NCBI RefSeq assembly: GCF_014489615.1
Contig: NZ_CP060825.1
Coordinates: 4,164,501 to 4,228,500, forward strand
Length of the DNA stretch: 64,000 nt
Origin: Streptomyces genisteinicus
Lineage (GTDB): Bacteria; Actinomycetota; Actinomycetes; Streptomycetales; Streptomycetaceae
Direction of reading: 5' to 3'
The notes beneath the pieces were generated by a model that had not been told where the DNA came from, did no database searches, and saw nothing but the letters and a program-made list of their open reading frames with translations. This document shows positions 32,543-40,194 of the stretch, one piece after another. Within the stretch, counting starts at the first letter, position 1. Each line of letters starts with the position of its first letter. The position numbers and the translations under genes were made by a program.

Positions 32543-33238
32543 GTGACCCGAGCAACCCTGGACAAGCAGCCGCACGAAGTCGCCTCGATGTTCGACGACG
32601 TGGCGGCGAACTACGACCTCACCAACGACGTGCTCTCGCTCGGCCAGGACCGCCGGTGGCGCAAGGAGGTCGCCAAGGCGGTCGACGCCCGTCCCGCGCA
32701 GCGGATCCTCGACCTCGCGGCGGGAACCGGGACCTCCTCCCTGCCGTTCACCGCGACCGGCGCGTACGTCGTGCCCTGCGACTTCTCGCTCGGCATGCTC
32801 CGCGAGGGCAAGCGGCGCCACCCGTGGCTCCCGCTGACGGCCGGCGACGCGACGCGGCTCCCGTTCGCCGACGGGGTCTTCGACGCCGTGACCATCTCCT
32901 TCGGGCTGCGCAACGTGCAGGACACGGGGCAGGCGCTGCGCGAGCTGTACCGGGTGACGAAGCCCGGCGGCCGGGTGGTCATCTGCGAGTTCTCGCACCC
33001 GACCTGGGCGCCCTTCCGCACCGTGTACGAGGAGTACCTGATGCGGGCGCTGCCGCCCGTCGCGCGCGCGGTCTCGTCCAACCCCGACGCGTACGTCTAC
33101 CTCGCCGAGTCGATCCAGAGCTGGCCCGACCAGCCCGGCCTCGCCCGGCAGCTCCAGCAGGCCGGCTGGTCACAGGTGGCCTGGCGCAACCTGAGCGGCG
33201 GGATCGTGGCCCTGCACCGCGGCACCAGGCCGCTGTAG
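32543..33238 (+). CDS. menG: Demethylmenaquinone methyltransferase (UbiE/MenG/MqnG)
   Basis: A 231-residue SAM-dependent class I methyltransferase of the UbiE family. The SAM site is LDLAAGTGTSSL (about residues 55-66), and the UbiE signatures YDLTNDVLSLGQDRRWR (about 25-41) and RVTKPGGRVVICEFS (about 137-151) are present. It adds the ring methyl group in the last step of menaquinone synthesis. The GTG start at 32543 gives the usual TRATLDKQPHEVA N-terminus. An ATG at 32534 would add three residues. Glutaminase follows after six bases. Confidence 0.93.
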   Translation: MTRATLDKQPHEVASMFDDVAANYDLTNDVLSLGQDRRWRKEVAKAVDARPAQRILDLAAGTGTSSLPFTATGAYVVPCDFSLGMLREGKRRHPWLPLTAGDATRLPFADGVFDAVTISFGLRNVQDTGQALRELYRVTKPGGRVVICEFSHPTWAPFRTVYEEYLMRALPPVARAVSSNPDAYVYLAESIQSWPDQPGLARQLQQAGWSQVAWRNLSGGIVALHRGTRPL

Positions 33239-33244
33239 ACCGGC

Positions 33245-34177
33245 GTGGAGCAGCAGGCCGTCGCCCTCGACTACCAGGCGGTCCTGGAACAGGTCGCCGC
33301 CGACGTCGCCCCGCTGATCGGCAGCGGCCGACCGGCCGCCTACATCCCGGCGCTCGCCGGAGTGGACCCGGGCCGTTTCGGCATGGCCGTGGCGGACCTG
33401 CACGGCACCGTGCACGGCGTCGGGGACTGGCGGCGGCCGTTCTCCGCGCAGTCGATCACCAAGGTCTTCACGCTGGCGCTGGTCCTGGCCGCGGGCGGCG
33501 ACGCCCTGTGGCGGCGGGTCGGCCGGGAGCCCTCGGGCAACCCGTTCAACTCCCTGGTGCAGCTGGAGTACGAGAACGGCATTCCGCGCAACCCGTTCAT
33601 CAACGCGGGCGCGCTGGTGGTCACCGACGCGCTCCAGACCCTGACCGGCGACGCGAGCAGCGAACTGCTGGAGTTCCTGCGCGAGGAGAGCGGCAACCCG
33701 GAGCTGGGCTTCGACGCCGAGGTCGCCGCCTCGGAGGCCGCGCACGGCGACCGCAACGCCGCCCTCGCCCACTTCATGGCGTCGTACGGCAACATCGCGG
33801 GGCCGGTCCCGGCCCTGCTCGACCACTACTTCTGGCAGTGCTCGATCGAGATGAGCTGCGCCGATCTCACCCTGGCCGCACGGTTCCTGGCCCGTCACGG
33901 CCTGCGGGCCGACGGATCGCGCCTGCTCAGCCGCAGCGAGGCGAAGCAGATCAACGCCGTGATGCTCACCTGCGGCACCTACGACGCGGCCGGGGAGTTC
34001 GCCCACCGCGTCGGTCTGCCCGGCAAGAGCGGGGTGGGCGGCGGGATCGTCGCCGTGGTGCCCGGGCGCTGCACGCTGTGCGTGTGGAGCCCGGGGCTCG
34101 ACGAGCGGGGCAACTCGGTCGCCGGGGTCGCGGCACTGGACCGCTTCACGACCCTGACGGGGCTCTCGGTCTTCTGA
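33245..34177 (+). CDS. glsA: Glutaminase A
   Basis: A 310-residue glutaminase of the serine-dependent beta-lactamase-like family. The S-x-x-K pair is SITK (Ser70, Lys73), and further conserved stretches NPFINAGALVV, SYGNIAGPVP and PGKSGVGGGI are all present. It hydrolyses glutamine to glutamate and ammonia in the cytoplasm (no signal peptide). It sits six bases behind menG on the same strand and may be transcribed from the same promoter, although no functional link is evident. Confidence 0.95.
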   Translation: MEQQAVALDYQAVLEQVAADVAPLIGSGRPAAYIPALAGVDPGRFGMAVADLHGTVHGVGDWRRPFSAQSITKVFTLALVLAAGGDALWRRVGREPSGNPFNSLVQLEYENGIPRNPFINAGALVVTDALQTLTGDASSELLEFLREESGNPELGFDAEVAASEAAHGDRNAALAHFMASYGNIAGPVPALLDHYFWQCSIEMSCADLTLAARFLARHGLRADGSRLLSRSEAKQINAVMLTCGTYDAAGEFAHRVGLPGKSGVGGGIVAVVPGRCTLCVWSPGLDERGNSVAGVAALDRFTTLTGLSVF

Positions 34178-34222
34178 CGGCCCCGGAGCCGCCGGAGGAC
34201 CGGGGGCCCCGGGGCGGGCGCC

Positions 34223-34738
34223 TCAGGCGAGGGCCAGCCGGTAGCAGTACCCCTGCTGCCCGCCCTTCGGCGTGGTGAACGACTCCGCCAGCTCCATCCC
34301 GAGCCGCCGGGTCACCGCGATCGAGCGCTCGTTGCGCGCGTTCACCATCGCCACCACCTGCTCCACACCCGCGGCCTTCACCCGCTCCAGCGTGGTGCGG
34401 GCCGCCGCCGTCGCGTACCCCCTGCCCCACGCCCCGCGGGCGAGCCGCCAGCCGATCTCGATCTCGCCGACCGGTCCGAAGTCCGTGTGGGGCCACGGCT
34501 GCGCGCCGGTGAAGCCGATGACCTCGCCGTCGTCGTCGAGGAGCGTCCACAGGCAGAAGCCGCGTTCGGCGTCGTGGCGCCGCTGGCGCGCGGTGAGCTC
34601 CTCGTAGACCGACAGTTCGGCGGCCCTGCCGCCGTGGAACTCCATGACGTCGGGGTCGGCGAATACCCGGTGCCAGGCCAGGGCGTCCTCGTCCGTGGGG
34701 ACACGCAGCCGGACAGCGGGGAGGGACCTGCCGCTCAT
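34223..34738 (-). CDS. GNAT family N-acetyltransferase (RimJ/RimL-like)
   Basis: A 171-residue acetyltransferase of the Acetyltransf_3 type. The acetyl-CoA motif is RGAWGRGYATAA (about residues 100-111), followed by the typical VNARNERSIAVTRRLGM segment. The target, possibly a protein N-terminus or an antibiotic-like amine, is not known. It is convergent with glsA and divergent from the reductase gene, with about 100 bases between starts. Confidence 0.9.
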   Translation of the reverse strand: MSGRSLPAVRLRVPTDEDALAWHRVFADPDVMEFHGGRAAELSVYEELTARQRRHDAERGFCLWTLLDDDGEVIGFTGAQPWPHTDFGPVGEIEIGWRLARGAWGRGYATAAARTTLERVKAAGVEQVVAMVNARNERSIAVTRRLGMELAESFTTPKGGQQGYCYRLALA

Positions 34739-34841
34739 AGATGGAGCCCTTCAGTCGGCGGAAGCGTACGCCCCCATAGACTGCACACGTCCTGTGCCGT
34801 TCGGTACGCAATATCGAATCGAATCTTCGGGAGTTCCCGCC

Positions 34842-36128
34842 GTGACCGAAGCCCTCACCGAGCACACTGCCGATGTGATCGTCGTCGGCGCAGGCCCCGC
34901 CGGCTCCACTACCGCGTACTACCTCGCCAAGGCGGGCCTGGACGTGCTGCTGCTGGAGAAGACGGCGTTCCCCCGCGAGAAGGTCTGCGGCGACGGCCTG
35001 ACGCCGCGCGCCACCAAGCAGCTCGTCTCCATGGGCATCGACATCTCCGAAGAGGCGGGCTGGCTGCGGAACAAGGGCCTGCGGATCATCGGCGGCGGTG
35101 TCCGCCTCCAGCTCGACTGGCCGGATCTCGCCTCGTACCCGGACTACGGACTCGTCCGTAAGCGCGACGACTTCGACGAGCAGCTCGCCCGGCAGGCGCA
35201 GAAGGCGGGCGCCCGGCTGTACGAGCGGTGCAACGTCGGCGCCCCGGTGGTCGACGACCGCACGGGCCGGATCACCGGCGTGCACGCGAAGCTCGGCGAG
35301 GAGAAGATCCCGGTCACCTTCCACGCCCCGCTGGTCGTCGCCGCCGACGGCAACTCCTCGCGCATCTCGCTGGCGATGGGGCTGCACCGGCGCGAGGACC
35401 GCCCGATGGGCGTGGCCGTGCGCACCTACTTCACCTCGCCCCGCCACGACGACGACTACCTGGAGTCGTGGCTGGAGCTGTGGGACCGCCGCGGCCCCGG
35501 CGAGGACCGGCTGCTGCCCGGCTACGGCTGGATCTTCGGCATGGGCGACGGCACCTCCAACGTCGGCCTGGGCGTGCTCAACACGTCCTCCTCCTTCAAG
35601 GAGCTGGACTGGCGTGAGGTCCTCAAGGCGTGGTGCGCGTCGATGCCCGAGGACTGGGGCTACACCGACGAGAACATGACCGGCCCGATCCGGGGCGCCG
35701 CGCTGCCGATGGCGTTCAACCGCCAGCCGCACTACACCAAGGGCCTGCTGCTCGTCGGTGACGCGGGCGGGCTCGTCAACCCGTTCAACGGCGAGGGCAT
35801 CGCCTACGCGATGGAGTCCGGCCAGATCGCCGCCGACGTCATCGTCCAGGCCCACGCGCGCCGCACCCCCGCGCAGCGCGAGATGGCGCTCCACCGCTAC
35901 CCGAAGGTCCTCAAGGACACCTACGGCGGCTACTACACGCTGGGCCGCGCCTTCGTGAAGCTCATCGGCAACCCGAAGGTCATGAAGATCGCGACGCAGC
36001 GCGGGCTGACCCACCCGATGCTGATGAGGTTCACGCTCAAGATGCTGGCCAACCTGACCGACCCGACGGGCGGCGACGCGATGGACCGCATCATCAACGG
36101 TCTCTCCAAGGTGGCCCCGAAGGCGTGA
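34842..36128 (+). CDS. Geranylgeranyl reductase family flavoprotein, MenJ-like
   Basis: A 428-residue FAD-dependent oxidoreductase. The dinucleotide motif is VVGAGPAGSTTA (residues 14-25), the family motif CGDGLTPRA covers 49-57, and GDAGGLVNPFNGEGIAYAM lies at about 306-324. These mark the geranylgeranyl reductase family. Its mycobacterial relative MenJ saturates one isoprene unit of menaquinone. The location between menG and nuo fits production of the hydrogenated MK-9 forms typical of Streptomyces. GTG 34842 follows CGGGAG. Confidence 0.88.
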   Translation: MTEALTEHTADVIVVGAGPAGSTTAYYLAKAGLDVLLLEKTAFPREKVCGDGLTPRATKQLVSMGIDISEEAGWLRNKGLRIIGGGVRLQLDWPDLASYPDYGLVRKRDDFDEQLARQAQKAGARLYERCNVGAPVVDDRTGRITGVHAKLGEEKIPVTFHAPLVVAADGNSSRISLAMGLHRREDRPMGVAVRTYFTSPRHDDDYLESWLELWDRRGPGEDRLLPGYGWIFGMGDGTSNVGLGVLNTSSSFKELDWREVLKAWCASMPEDWGYTDENMTGPIRGAALPMAFNRQPHYTKGLLLVGDAGGLVNPFNGEGIAYAMESGQIAADVIVQAHARRTPAQREMALHRYPKVLKDTYGGYYTLGRAFVKLIGNPKVMKIATQRGLTHPMLMRFTLKMLANLTDPTGGDAMDRIINGLSKVAPKA

Positions 36129-36254
36129 GCGCCGCCTGAGGCGCGGGGGCGGCCGTGCCCGTGACGGCGGGGCGCGCGGTGCCGCCCCGCGCCGGCGGGC
36201 CGCCCCGCACACCGAGGACTCCGCGCAGCGGAGCGCGTACCGGGGGGAGACGAC

Positions 36255-36416
36255 ATGACGGAGGACCCGTCCCTGGGTGAGGTGCTGCTCGGGCTCCTGC
36301 TCGTCCTGGGCGTGCCCACGCTCCTCGTCGGGGCGGTCATCACCGCCGTGACGGGATGCGTGGTGGGCCTGAAGGCGTGGCGGGCGACGAAGCGGCCACC
36401 CGTGGAACGGAGTTGA
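36255..36416 (+). CDS. 53-aa single-pass membrane protein
   Basis: A small open frame beginning at ATG 36255, after the strong SD GGGGGGAG (36242-36249). It encodes 53 residues: an acidic N-terminus (MTEDPSLGE), one long hydrophobic stretch (residues about 10-38) and a basic tail (LKAWRATKRPPVERS). This is a believable inner-membrane peptide with the positive end inside. The function is unknown. It lies between the MenJ-like gene and a secreted protein gene. Confidence 0.62.
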   Translation: MTEDPSLGEVLLGLLLVLGVPTLLVGAVITAVTGCVVGLKAWRATKRPPVERS

Positions 36417-36533
36417 GGCGCCTGCGATAAATGTGAAGCAGGCGTGACCAGGTGGTGTACGTTCCGTATGCGCCTGGGGGGATACTGGGCGCTGCCGCGG
36501 CAGCAGATGCCGCCTTTCCCTGGGGGACGCTGC

Positions 36534-38231
36534 ATGCGCAGACTCCTGGCACTTCCCGTGGCGGCGGCTCTGGCCGCCGGCGCGCTCGCGGGGGCCTCGC
36601 CCGCCGCGGCCGCGGACGACTTCTCCTTCGACAACGTGCGCAACTGGACCCTCCAGCCCGGTGAGGGCTGGGCCGAGATCGGCCCGCTCTCCTGGTACGG
36701 CGGTGAGCCGACGGGCTGGATGGTCTACGCCCTGAGCAAGAAGCCGCTGACGGACCCGTCCTGGACGGACGGCGGTCTGCCGTCCGGCCTGCAGGTGAAC
36801 CCCGGCGACGAGTGCAGGGCGGCCGACGCCGCCGTGGGCATCTACATCTGCAAGGGCGAGTACACGATCGCCACGCCGACGGTGACCGCCTCCCCGACCG
36901 CCGCCCACGGCACCACGGCCCACTTCGGCGTCGCCTACGCGCCGGACAGCGGCAGCATCGACAAGGCGGTCAAGGAGGCGCAGACCGCGGCGACCTTCTC
37001 CGAGAACGGCCGGCACGCGGCGCGCACGATCACCGTGAAGTCGGCGGAGCACGTCGCGCAGAACACGATGTCACTGCGGACGCCGACCCTGAAGGCCGGC
37101 GGTTCGGTGACGCAGTCGGTCACCGTGCACGCCGTCGACGAGGGGGAGCTGCAGCTCTCCTTCCGTCCGGCGGACGGCATGAGGTGGTGGGAGGAGCACG
37201 AGGCCACCATCGAGATCGACTCCGTCTCCCGGGCCGGCAACGCCGAGTGCCGGCACAGCACCGGTTCGGTGGCCTGGGGCGGCATCACCTGCCAGGTGAC
37301 ACCCGGCGACGCCACCATCAGCTGGACCCTGAAGGCCGATGCCGCCACGGCGGCATGGCAGCTGTCGGCCGACGCCGTGTACGAGGTGTACACCTTCGGC
37401 ACCGGCAACCCGACGGCCTCGGCGGACTTCGCCGTCGACAGCCCGCACCCGGTGCGGACGCACCACAACCTCCTCGCGAAGTCGAAGGACGGCGTCCTCC
37501 AGTACATGGAGGGCACCGGCCTGGCGGCACGGCCCTTCAAGGACTGGGTCGAGCACGTGGGCGGCGGCTGGAACACGTACAACGCCCTGACGAAGCTGTC
37601 GCCGGTGACGTCCGAGTCCCTCGGCGGCGGCATCGTCGGCCGCGACTCGGCCGGTGTGCTCTGGCACTACACGATGTCCGGGACCTGGACGGTCATCTCG
37701 CCCCGGACCAAGGTCGGCGGCGGCTGGCAGATCTTCGACAAGCTGACCGGCGCCGGTGATCTGAACGGCGACGGGAAGGCGGATCTGCTGGCCCGGGACA
37801 AGGCCGGTGTGCTGTGGCTGTACAAGGGCACGGGGAACGCGGCGGCGCCCTTCGCCGCGCGGACCCAGGTCGGCGGCGGCTGGCAGACGTTCGGTGAGCT
37901 GACCGGCGCCGGGGATGTGAGCGGCGACGGGAAGGCGGATCTGCTGGCCCGGGACAAGGCCGGTGTGCTGTGGCTGTACAAGGGCACGGGGAACGCGGCG
38001 GCGCCCTTCGCCGCGCGGACCCAGATCGGCGGCGGCTGGCAGGTCCACCGCTCGCTGACCTCGCCCGGTGACATGACCGACGACGGCAGGGCCGACCTGA
38101 TCGCCCAGGACACGGCCGGCAGGCTGTGGCTGTACCGGGGTACCGGCAAGGCGTCGGCCCCGTACGCGACGCGGACCGAGATCGACCACTACGAGGACGA
38201 CACGGTCAGCGCGTTCGCCACGCTGCTCTGA
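36534..38231 (+). CDS. Secreted FG-GAP/VCBS repeat protein
   Basis: A 565-residue secreted protein. It has a Sec signal peptide (residues 1-25, cleavage near ASPAAAA-DD), an all-beta N-terminal region of unknown type (about 26-310) and C-terminal FG-GAP repeats (about 310-560). The repeats have the calcium-binding pattern DLNGDGKADLLARD, DVSGDGKADLLARD and DMTDDGRADLIAQD. These typically form part of a beta-propeller in cell-surface proteins. Two repeat units are almost identical in DNA. ATG 36534 follows GGGGGA. A strong hairpin follows the gene. Confidence 0.88.
   Translation: MRRLLALPVAAALAAGALAGASPAAAADDFSFDNVRNWTLQPGEGWAEIGPLSWYGGEPTGWMVYALSKKPLTDPSWTDGGLPSGLQVNPGDECRAADAAVGIYICKGEYTIATPTVTASPTAAHGTTAHFGVAYAPDSGSIDKAVKEAQTAATFSENGRHAARTITVKSAEHVAQNTMSLRTPTLKAGGSVTQSVTVHAVDEGELQLSFRPADGMRWWEEHEATIEIDSVSRAGNAECRHSTGSVAWGGITCQVTPGDATISWTLKADAATAAWQLSADAVYEVYTFGTGNPTASADFAVDSPHPVRTHHNLLAKSKDGVLQYMEGTGLAARPFKDWVEHVGGGWNTYNALTKLSPVTSESLGGGIVGRDSAGVLWHYTMSGTWTVISPRTKVGGGWQIFDKLTGAGDLNGDGKADLLARDKAGVLWLYKGTGNAAAPFAARTQVGGGWQTFGELTGAGDVSGDGKADLLARDKAGVLWLYKGTGNAAAPFAARTQIGGGWQVHRSLTSPGDMTDDGRADLIAQDTAGRLWLYRGTGKASAPYATRTEIDHYEDDTVSAFATLL
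37770..38038 (+). repeat. 156-nt intragenic tandem repeat in the FG-GAP gene
   Basis: The segment around 37770-37882 recurs at 37926-38038, shifted by 156 nt (52 codons). It is almost base-for-base identical across the calcium-loop coding part and the following KGTGNAAAPFAARTQ region. A more diverged third unit begins near 38082. Identity at DNA level within a protein repeat indicates recent duplication or gene conversion. Confidence 0.85.
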
Positions 38232-38278
38232 CCGGGCGGCGGGCCCGCAGGGGCCCGCCGGCGCCCTGTCACGGCACG

Positions 38279-38308
38279 AAGGCCGCCACCCCTCGGGGTG
38301 GCGGCCTT
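38279..38308. terminator. Bidirectional hairpin terminator
   Basis: AAGGCCGCCACCCC (38279-38292) and GGGGTGGCGGCCTT (38295-38308) form a near-perfect stem with a tight loop. It lies 47 bases after the FG-GAP gene and 25 bases after the convergent NlpC/P60 gene end. The AA/TT ends add short T-tracts on both strands. Confidence 0.87.
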
Positions 38309-38333
38309 CGCCGCGTGTGTCACGGGGGGCGCG

Positions 38334-39122
38334 TCAGAGCACGCGCACCGCGCCGCTCGCCGGGTAGCCGGAGAGGTCCTGGATGACGACGCCCTTGCTG
38401 GGGTTGGCCGCGTCGAGGTACTGGCCGTCACCGATGTAGACGCCGGTGTGGTACGCCGAGCCGGCGCCGCCCCAGTACAGGATGTCGCCGACCTGGAGGT
38501 TGGAGGTGCCGACCTGGGTGCCGGCGACCGACTGGTCCTGGGAGACGCGCGGCAGGTCGATGCCGACCTGGCGGAACGCGGCCTGGACCAGGCTGGAGCA
38601 GTCCCACGCGTTGGGGCCCGAGGCGCCCATGACGTACGCGTCGCCCAGCTGGGCCTTGAGGAAGGCGATGACGGCGCCGGCGGAGCCGCTCGCGGGCGCG
38701 CTCGCCGTCGAGAGGGTGGTGCGCTCGGAGGTGCGCGAGGCGCGCTCCTGCGCGGCCGCCTCGGCGCGGGCCTTGGCCTCTGCCTTCTCCTTGGCCTCCG
38801 CCTCGCGGTCGGCCTCGGCCTTCGCCTTCTCGGCGGCCTTCTCCGCCTTGGCGGCGGCGGCCTCCTCCTGCGCCTGGAGCTCCAGGCGCAGGGCGCTCTC
38901 CTGCGTGGCCGCGGCGGACTGCGCGACGTGGGCGGAGAGGTCCGCGGAGGTGAGGACGGGCATCTCGATGGTCTCGGTCACCGGCTCGGCGTTGGCCGGC
39001 CCGGCGGCACCGGCCACCGCGATGGTGCTGAGGAAGCCACCGGCAACTCCGGCGCGGATCGCGATTTTCGACGGGCCGCGGCGGGGCTTCCGGTGGCTGG
39101 GTATGTGAGCGGTGTGGGACAT
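38334..39122 (-). CDS. NlpC/P60 family C40 peptidase, secreted
   Basis: A 262-residue exported cell wall hydrolase. It has an N-terminal signal segment (about 20-45, ending ANA-EP), an Ala/Glu/Lys-rich coiled coil (about 72-130) and an NlpC/P60 domain (145-262). The catalytic Cys175 (NAWDCSSLVQ), His225 (SAYHTGVYIG) and Asn240 are intact. It should cleave peptidoglycan stem peptides between D-Glu and the diamino acid. The start at ATG 39122 lacks a good ribosome binding site. The long upstream region is shared with nuoA. Confidence 0.92.
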   Translation of the reverse strand: MSHTAHIPSHRKPRRGPSKIAIRAGVAGGFLSTIAVAGAAGPANAEPVTETIEMPVLTSADLSAHVAQSAAATQESALRLELQAQEEAAAAKAEKAAEKAKAEADREAEAKEKAEAKARAEAAAQERASRTSERTTLSTASAPASGSAGAVIAFLKAQLGDAYVMGASGPNAWDCSSLVQAAFRQVGIDLPRVSQDQSVAGTQVGTSNLQVGDILYWGGAGSAYHTGVYIGDGQYLDAANPSKGVVIQDLSGYPASGAVRVL

Positions 39123-39251
39123 AGGGACAACCGCTATCAGGGCTTCCGGGTTCCCTTCAAGAAACGTGTGTTGCACCACAGTTACCACCGGAACCTGTGA
39201 ATCCGCTCTGGACGGCCCTTTATTGACGCCGTAACGGGCGAATCGGGCATT

Positions 39252-39273
39252 CATGATCACGGCTGTGATCATG
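39252..39273. promoter_or_regulatory. Perfect inverted repeat CATGATCAC/GTGATCATG
   Basis: 9-bp arms (39252-39260 and 39265-39273) with a GGCT centre. It lies about 130 bases upstream of the NlpC/P60 start, where that gene's promoter is expected. Both arms contain the GATCAC element that recurs further right. Confidence 0.6.
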
Positions 39274-39556
39274 CGGTTTCCATAAAAGGTCCGAATTGCC
39301 GGGTGCCTACCACCCCGGAAGACCGTTGGCCAAGCCCGCTTTTGTTGAAGTCTTGAGCGAGTGGCGCAGGTCACAGAACGGTCAACGTCCGGGCGCCCGG
39401 GAGCTCGTGAACGCGTGCACGTGTCCACCGGCGTCCGTTCCGTACCCACGGTCGGGTGAGCCGGCATCCTTTACCACCCGTGCGGCGTCCACTGCCAATT
39501 TGCTTGCATGAGACATCTCTTGATAGAGCGACACCCCCTCCGACCAGCCACGACGA

Positions 39557-39588
39557 TCACGGATGTCACGGCTGGTGATCATCCGTGA
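39557..39588. promoter_or_regulatory. Nested inverted repeat with GATCAC elements
   Basis: TCACGGATG (39557-39565) pairs with CATCCGTGA (39580-39588). Inside it TCAC (39566-39569) pairs with GTGA (39575-39578). Two GATCAC/GTGATC hexamers overlap it. It is a likely binding site for a dimeric regulator. Confidence 0.5.
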
Positions 39589-39698
39589 GCTTCGCGTACG
39601 AAGATCACCCCTCGGTGGGCTTCATGATCGTTCGTCGGGTGGTGGAGATCACAAACTCGATGGGGAACCCCGTGTCGCAGATCACAGACCGACGGGCA

Positions 39699-39704
39699 TA
39701 GGAT
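39699..39704 (+). promoter_or_regulatory. -10 element of the nuo operon promoter
   Basis: TAGGAT matches the Streptomyces housekeeping -10 consensus exactly. Transcription would start near 39711, about 100 bases before the nuoA ATG. The -35 position has no TTGAC-like hexamer. A GATCAC element (39680-39685) occupies that zone instead, which hints at activator dependence. Confidence 0.55.
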
Positions 39705-39720
39705 GCGGGGCAGTCGGGCT

Positions 39721-39736
39721 TGTGAACTGCCTCACA
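39721..39736. promoter_or_regulatory. Rex-type operator upstream of nuoA
   Basis: TGTGAACTGCCTCACA agrees with the Rex consensus TGTGAAC-NN-GTTCACA at 12 of 14 fixed positions. It lies about ten bases downstream of the predicted nuo start point. Rex is the NADH/NAD+-sensing repressor that is known to control nuo in S. coelicolor. Binding here would block transcription when NADH is low relative to NAD+. Confidence 0.75.
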
Positions 39737-39814
39737 TGTAAGCGATCTTCGAGGCGGCGATCCGGTTGCCCGGTGCGGTCCAACGGTCAAGGACGACTGG
39801 AAGGAGCGAGGGGG

Positions 39815-40174
39815 ATGAATGCCTACGCGCCCATCCTTGTACTCGGCGCCCTCGGGGCAGGGTTTGCGATCTTCTCCGTGGTCATGGCCACGCTTATCGG
39901 CCCAAAGCGGTACAACAGGGCGAAACTTGAAGCGTACGAGTGCGGCATCGAGCCGACGCCCGTCCCGGCCGGAGGCGGCCGCTTCCCGATCAAGTACTAC
40001 CTGACGGCGATGCTCTTCATCATTTTCGATATCGAGATCGTCTTCCTCTATCCCTGGGCCGTCAGCTTCGACGTCCTGGGGATCTTCGGGCTCGTGGAGA
40101 TGCTGCTCTTCGTGCTCACCGTCTTCGTCGCCTACGCGTATGTGTGGCGGCGGGGCGGCCTGGACTGGGACTAG
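39815..40174 (+). CDS. nuoA: NADH-quinone oxidoreductase subunit A
   Basis: A 119-residue membrane subunit with three transmembrane helices. The conserved YECGIEP (about residues 42-48) and FIIFDIEIVFLYPWA (about 68-82) segments of NuoA/ND3 are present. First gene of the 14-gene complex I operon. The ATG at 39815 is preceded by AAGGAG (39801-39806). Complex I transfers electrons from NADH to menaquinone and pumps protons. nuoB starts 20 bases later. Confidence 0.97.
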   Translation: MNAYAPILVLGALGAGFAIFSVVMATLIGPKRYNRAKLEAYECGIEPTPVPAGGGRFPIKYYLTAMLFIIFDIEIVFLYPWAVSFDVLGIFGLVEMLLFVLTVFVAYAYVWRRGGLDWD

Positions 40175-40194
40175 AGGGACGAAGGGGCACTCCC

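Larger units (their letters stand above)
39123..39814. other. 692-bp divergent regulatory region between nlpC/p60 and nuoA genes
   Basis: This interval is clearly AT-richer than its surroundings and has no confident gene. Seven GATCAC/GTGATC hexamers occur at 39255, 39265, 39555, 39575, 39603, 39647 and 39680, alongside two palindromic arrangements (39252-39273, 39557-39588). It also holds a TAGGAT -10 (39699-39704) and a Rex-like operator (39721-39736). A minus-strand open frame of 66 codons (39382-39582) is noted but not called. The unusual length suggests layered control of nuo, of the hydrolase gene, or both. Confidence 0.6.

Noticed and set aside
39382..39582. 66-codon minus-strand open frame in the nuoA upstream region
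   Set aside because: Weak ribosome binding site, overlaps regulatory palindromes, no recognisable motif. Left as a note only.
39123..39600. Possible c-di-AMP (ydaO-type) riboswitch before the NlpC/P60 gene, as found before some Streptomyces cell wall hydrolases
   Set aside because: The conserved ydaO sequence blocks could not be recognised in the leader on the minus strand. A covariance-model search would settle this.
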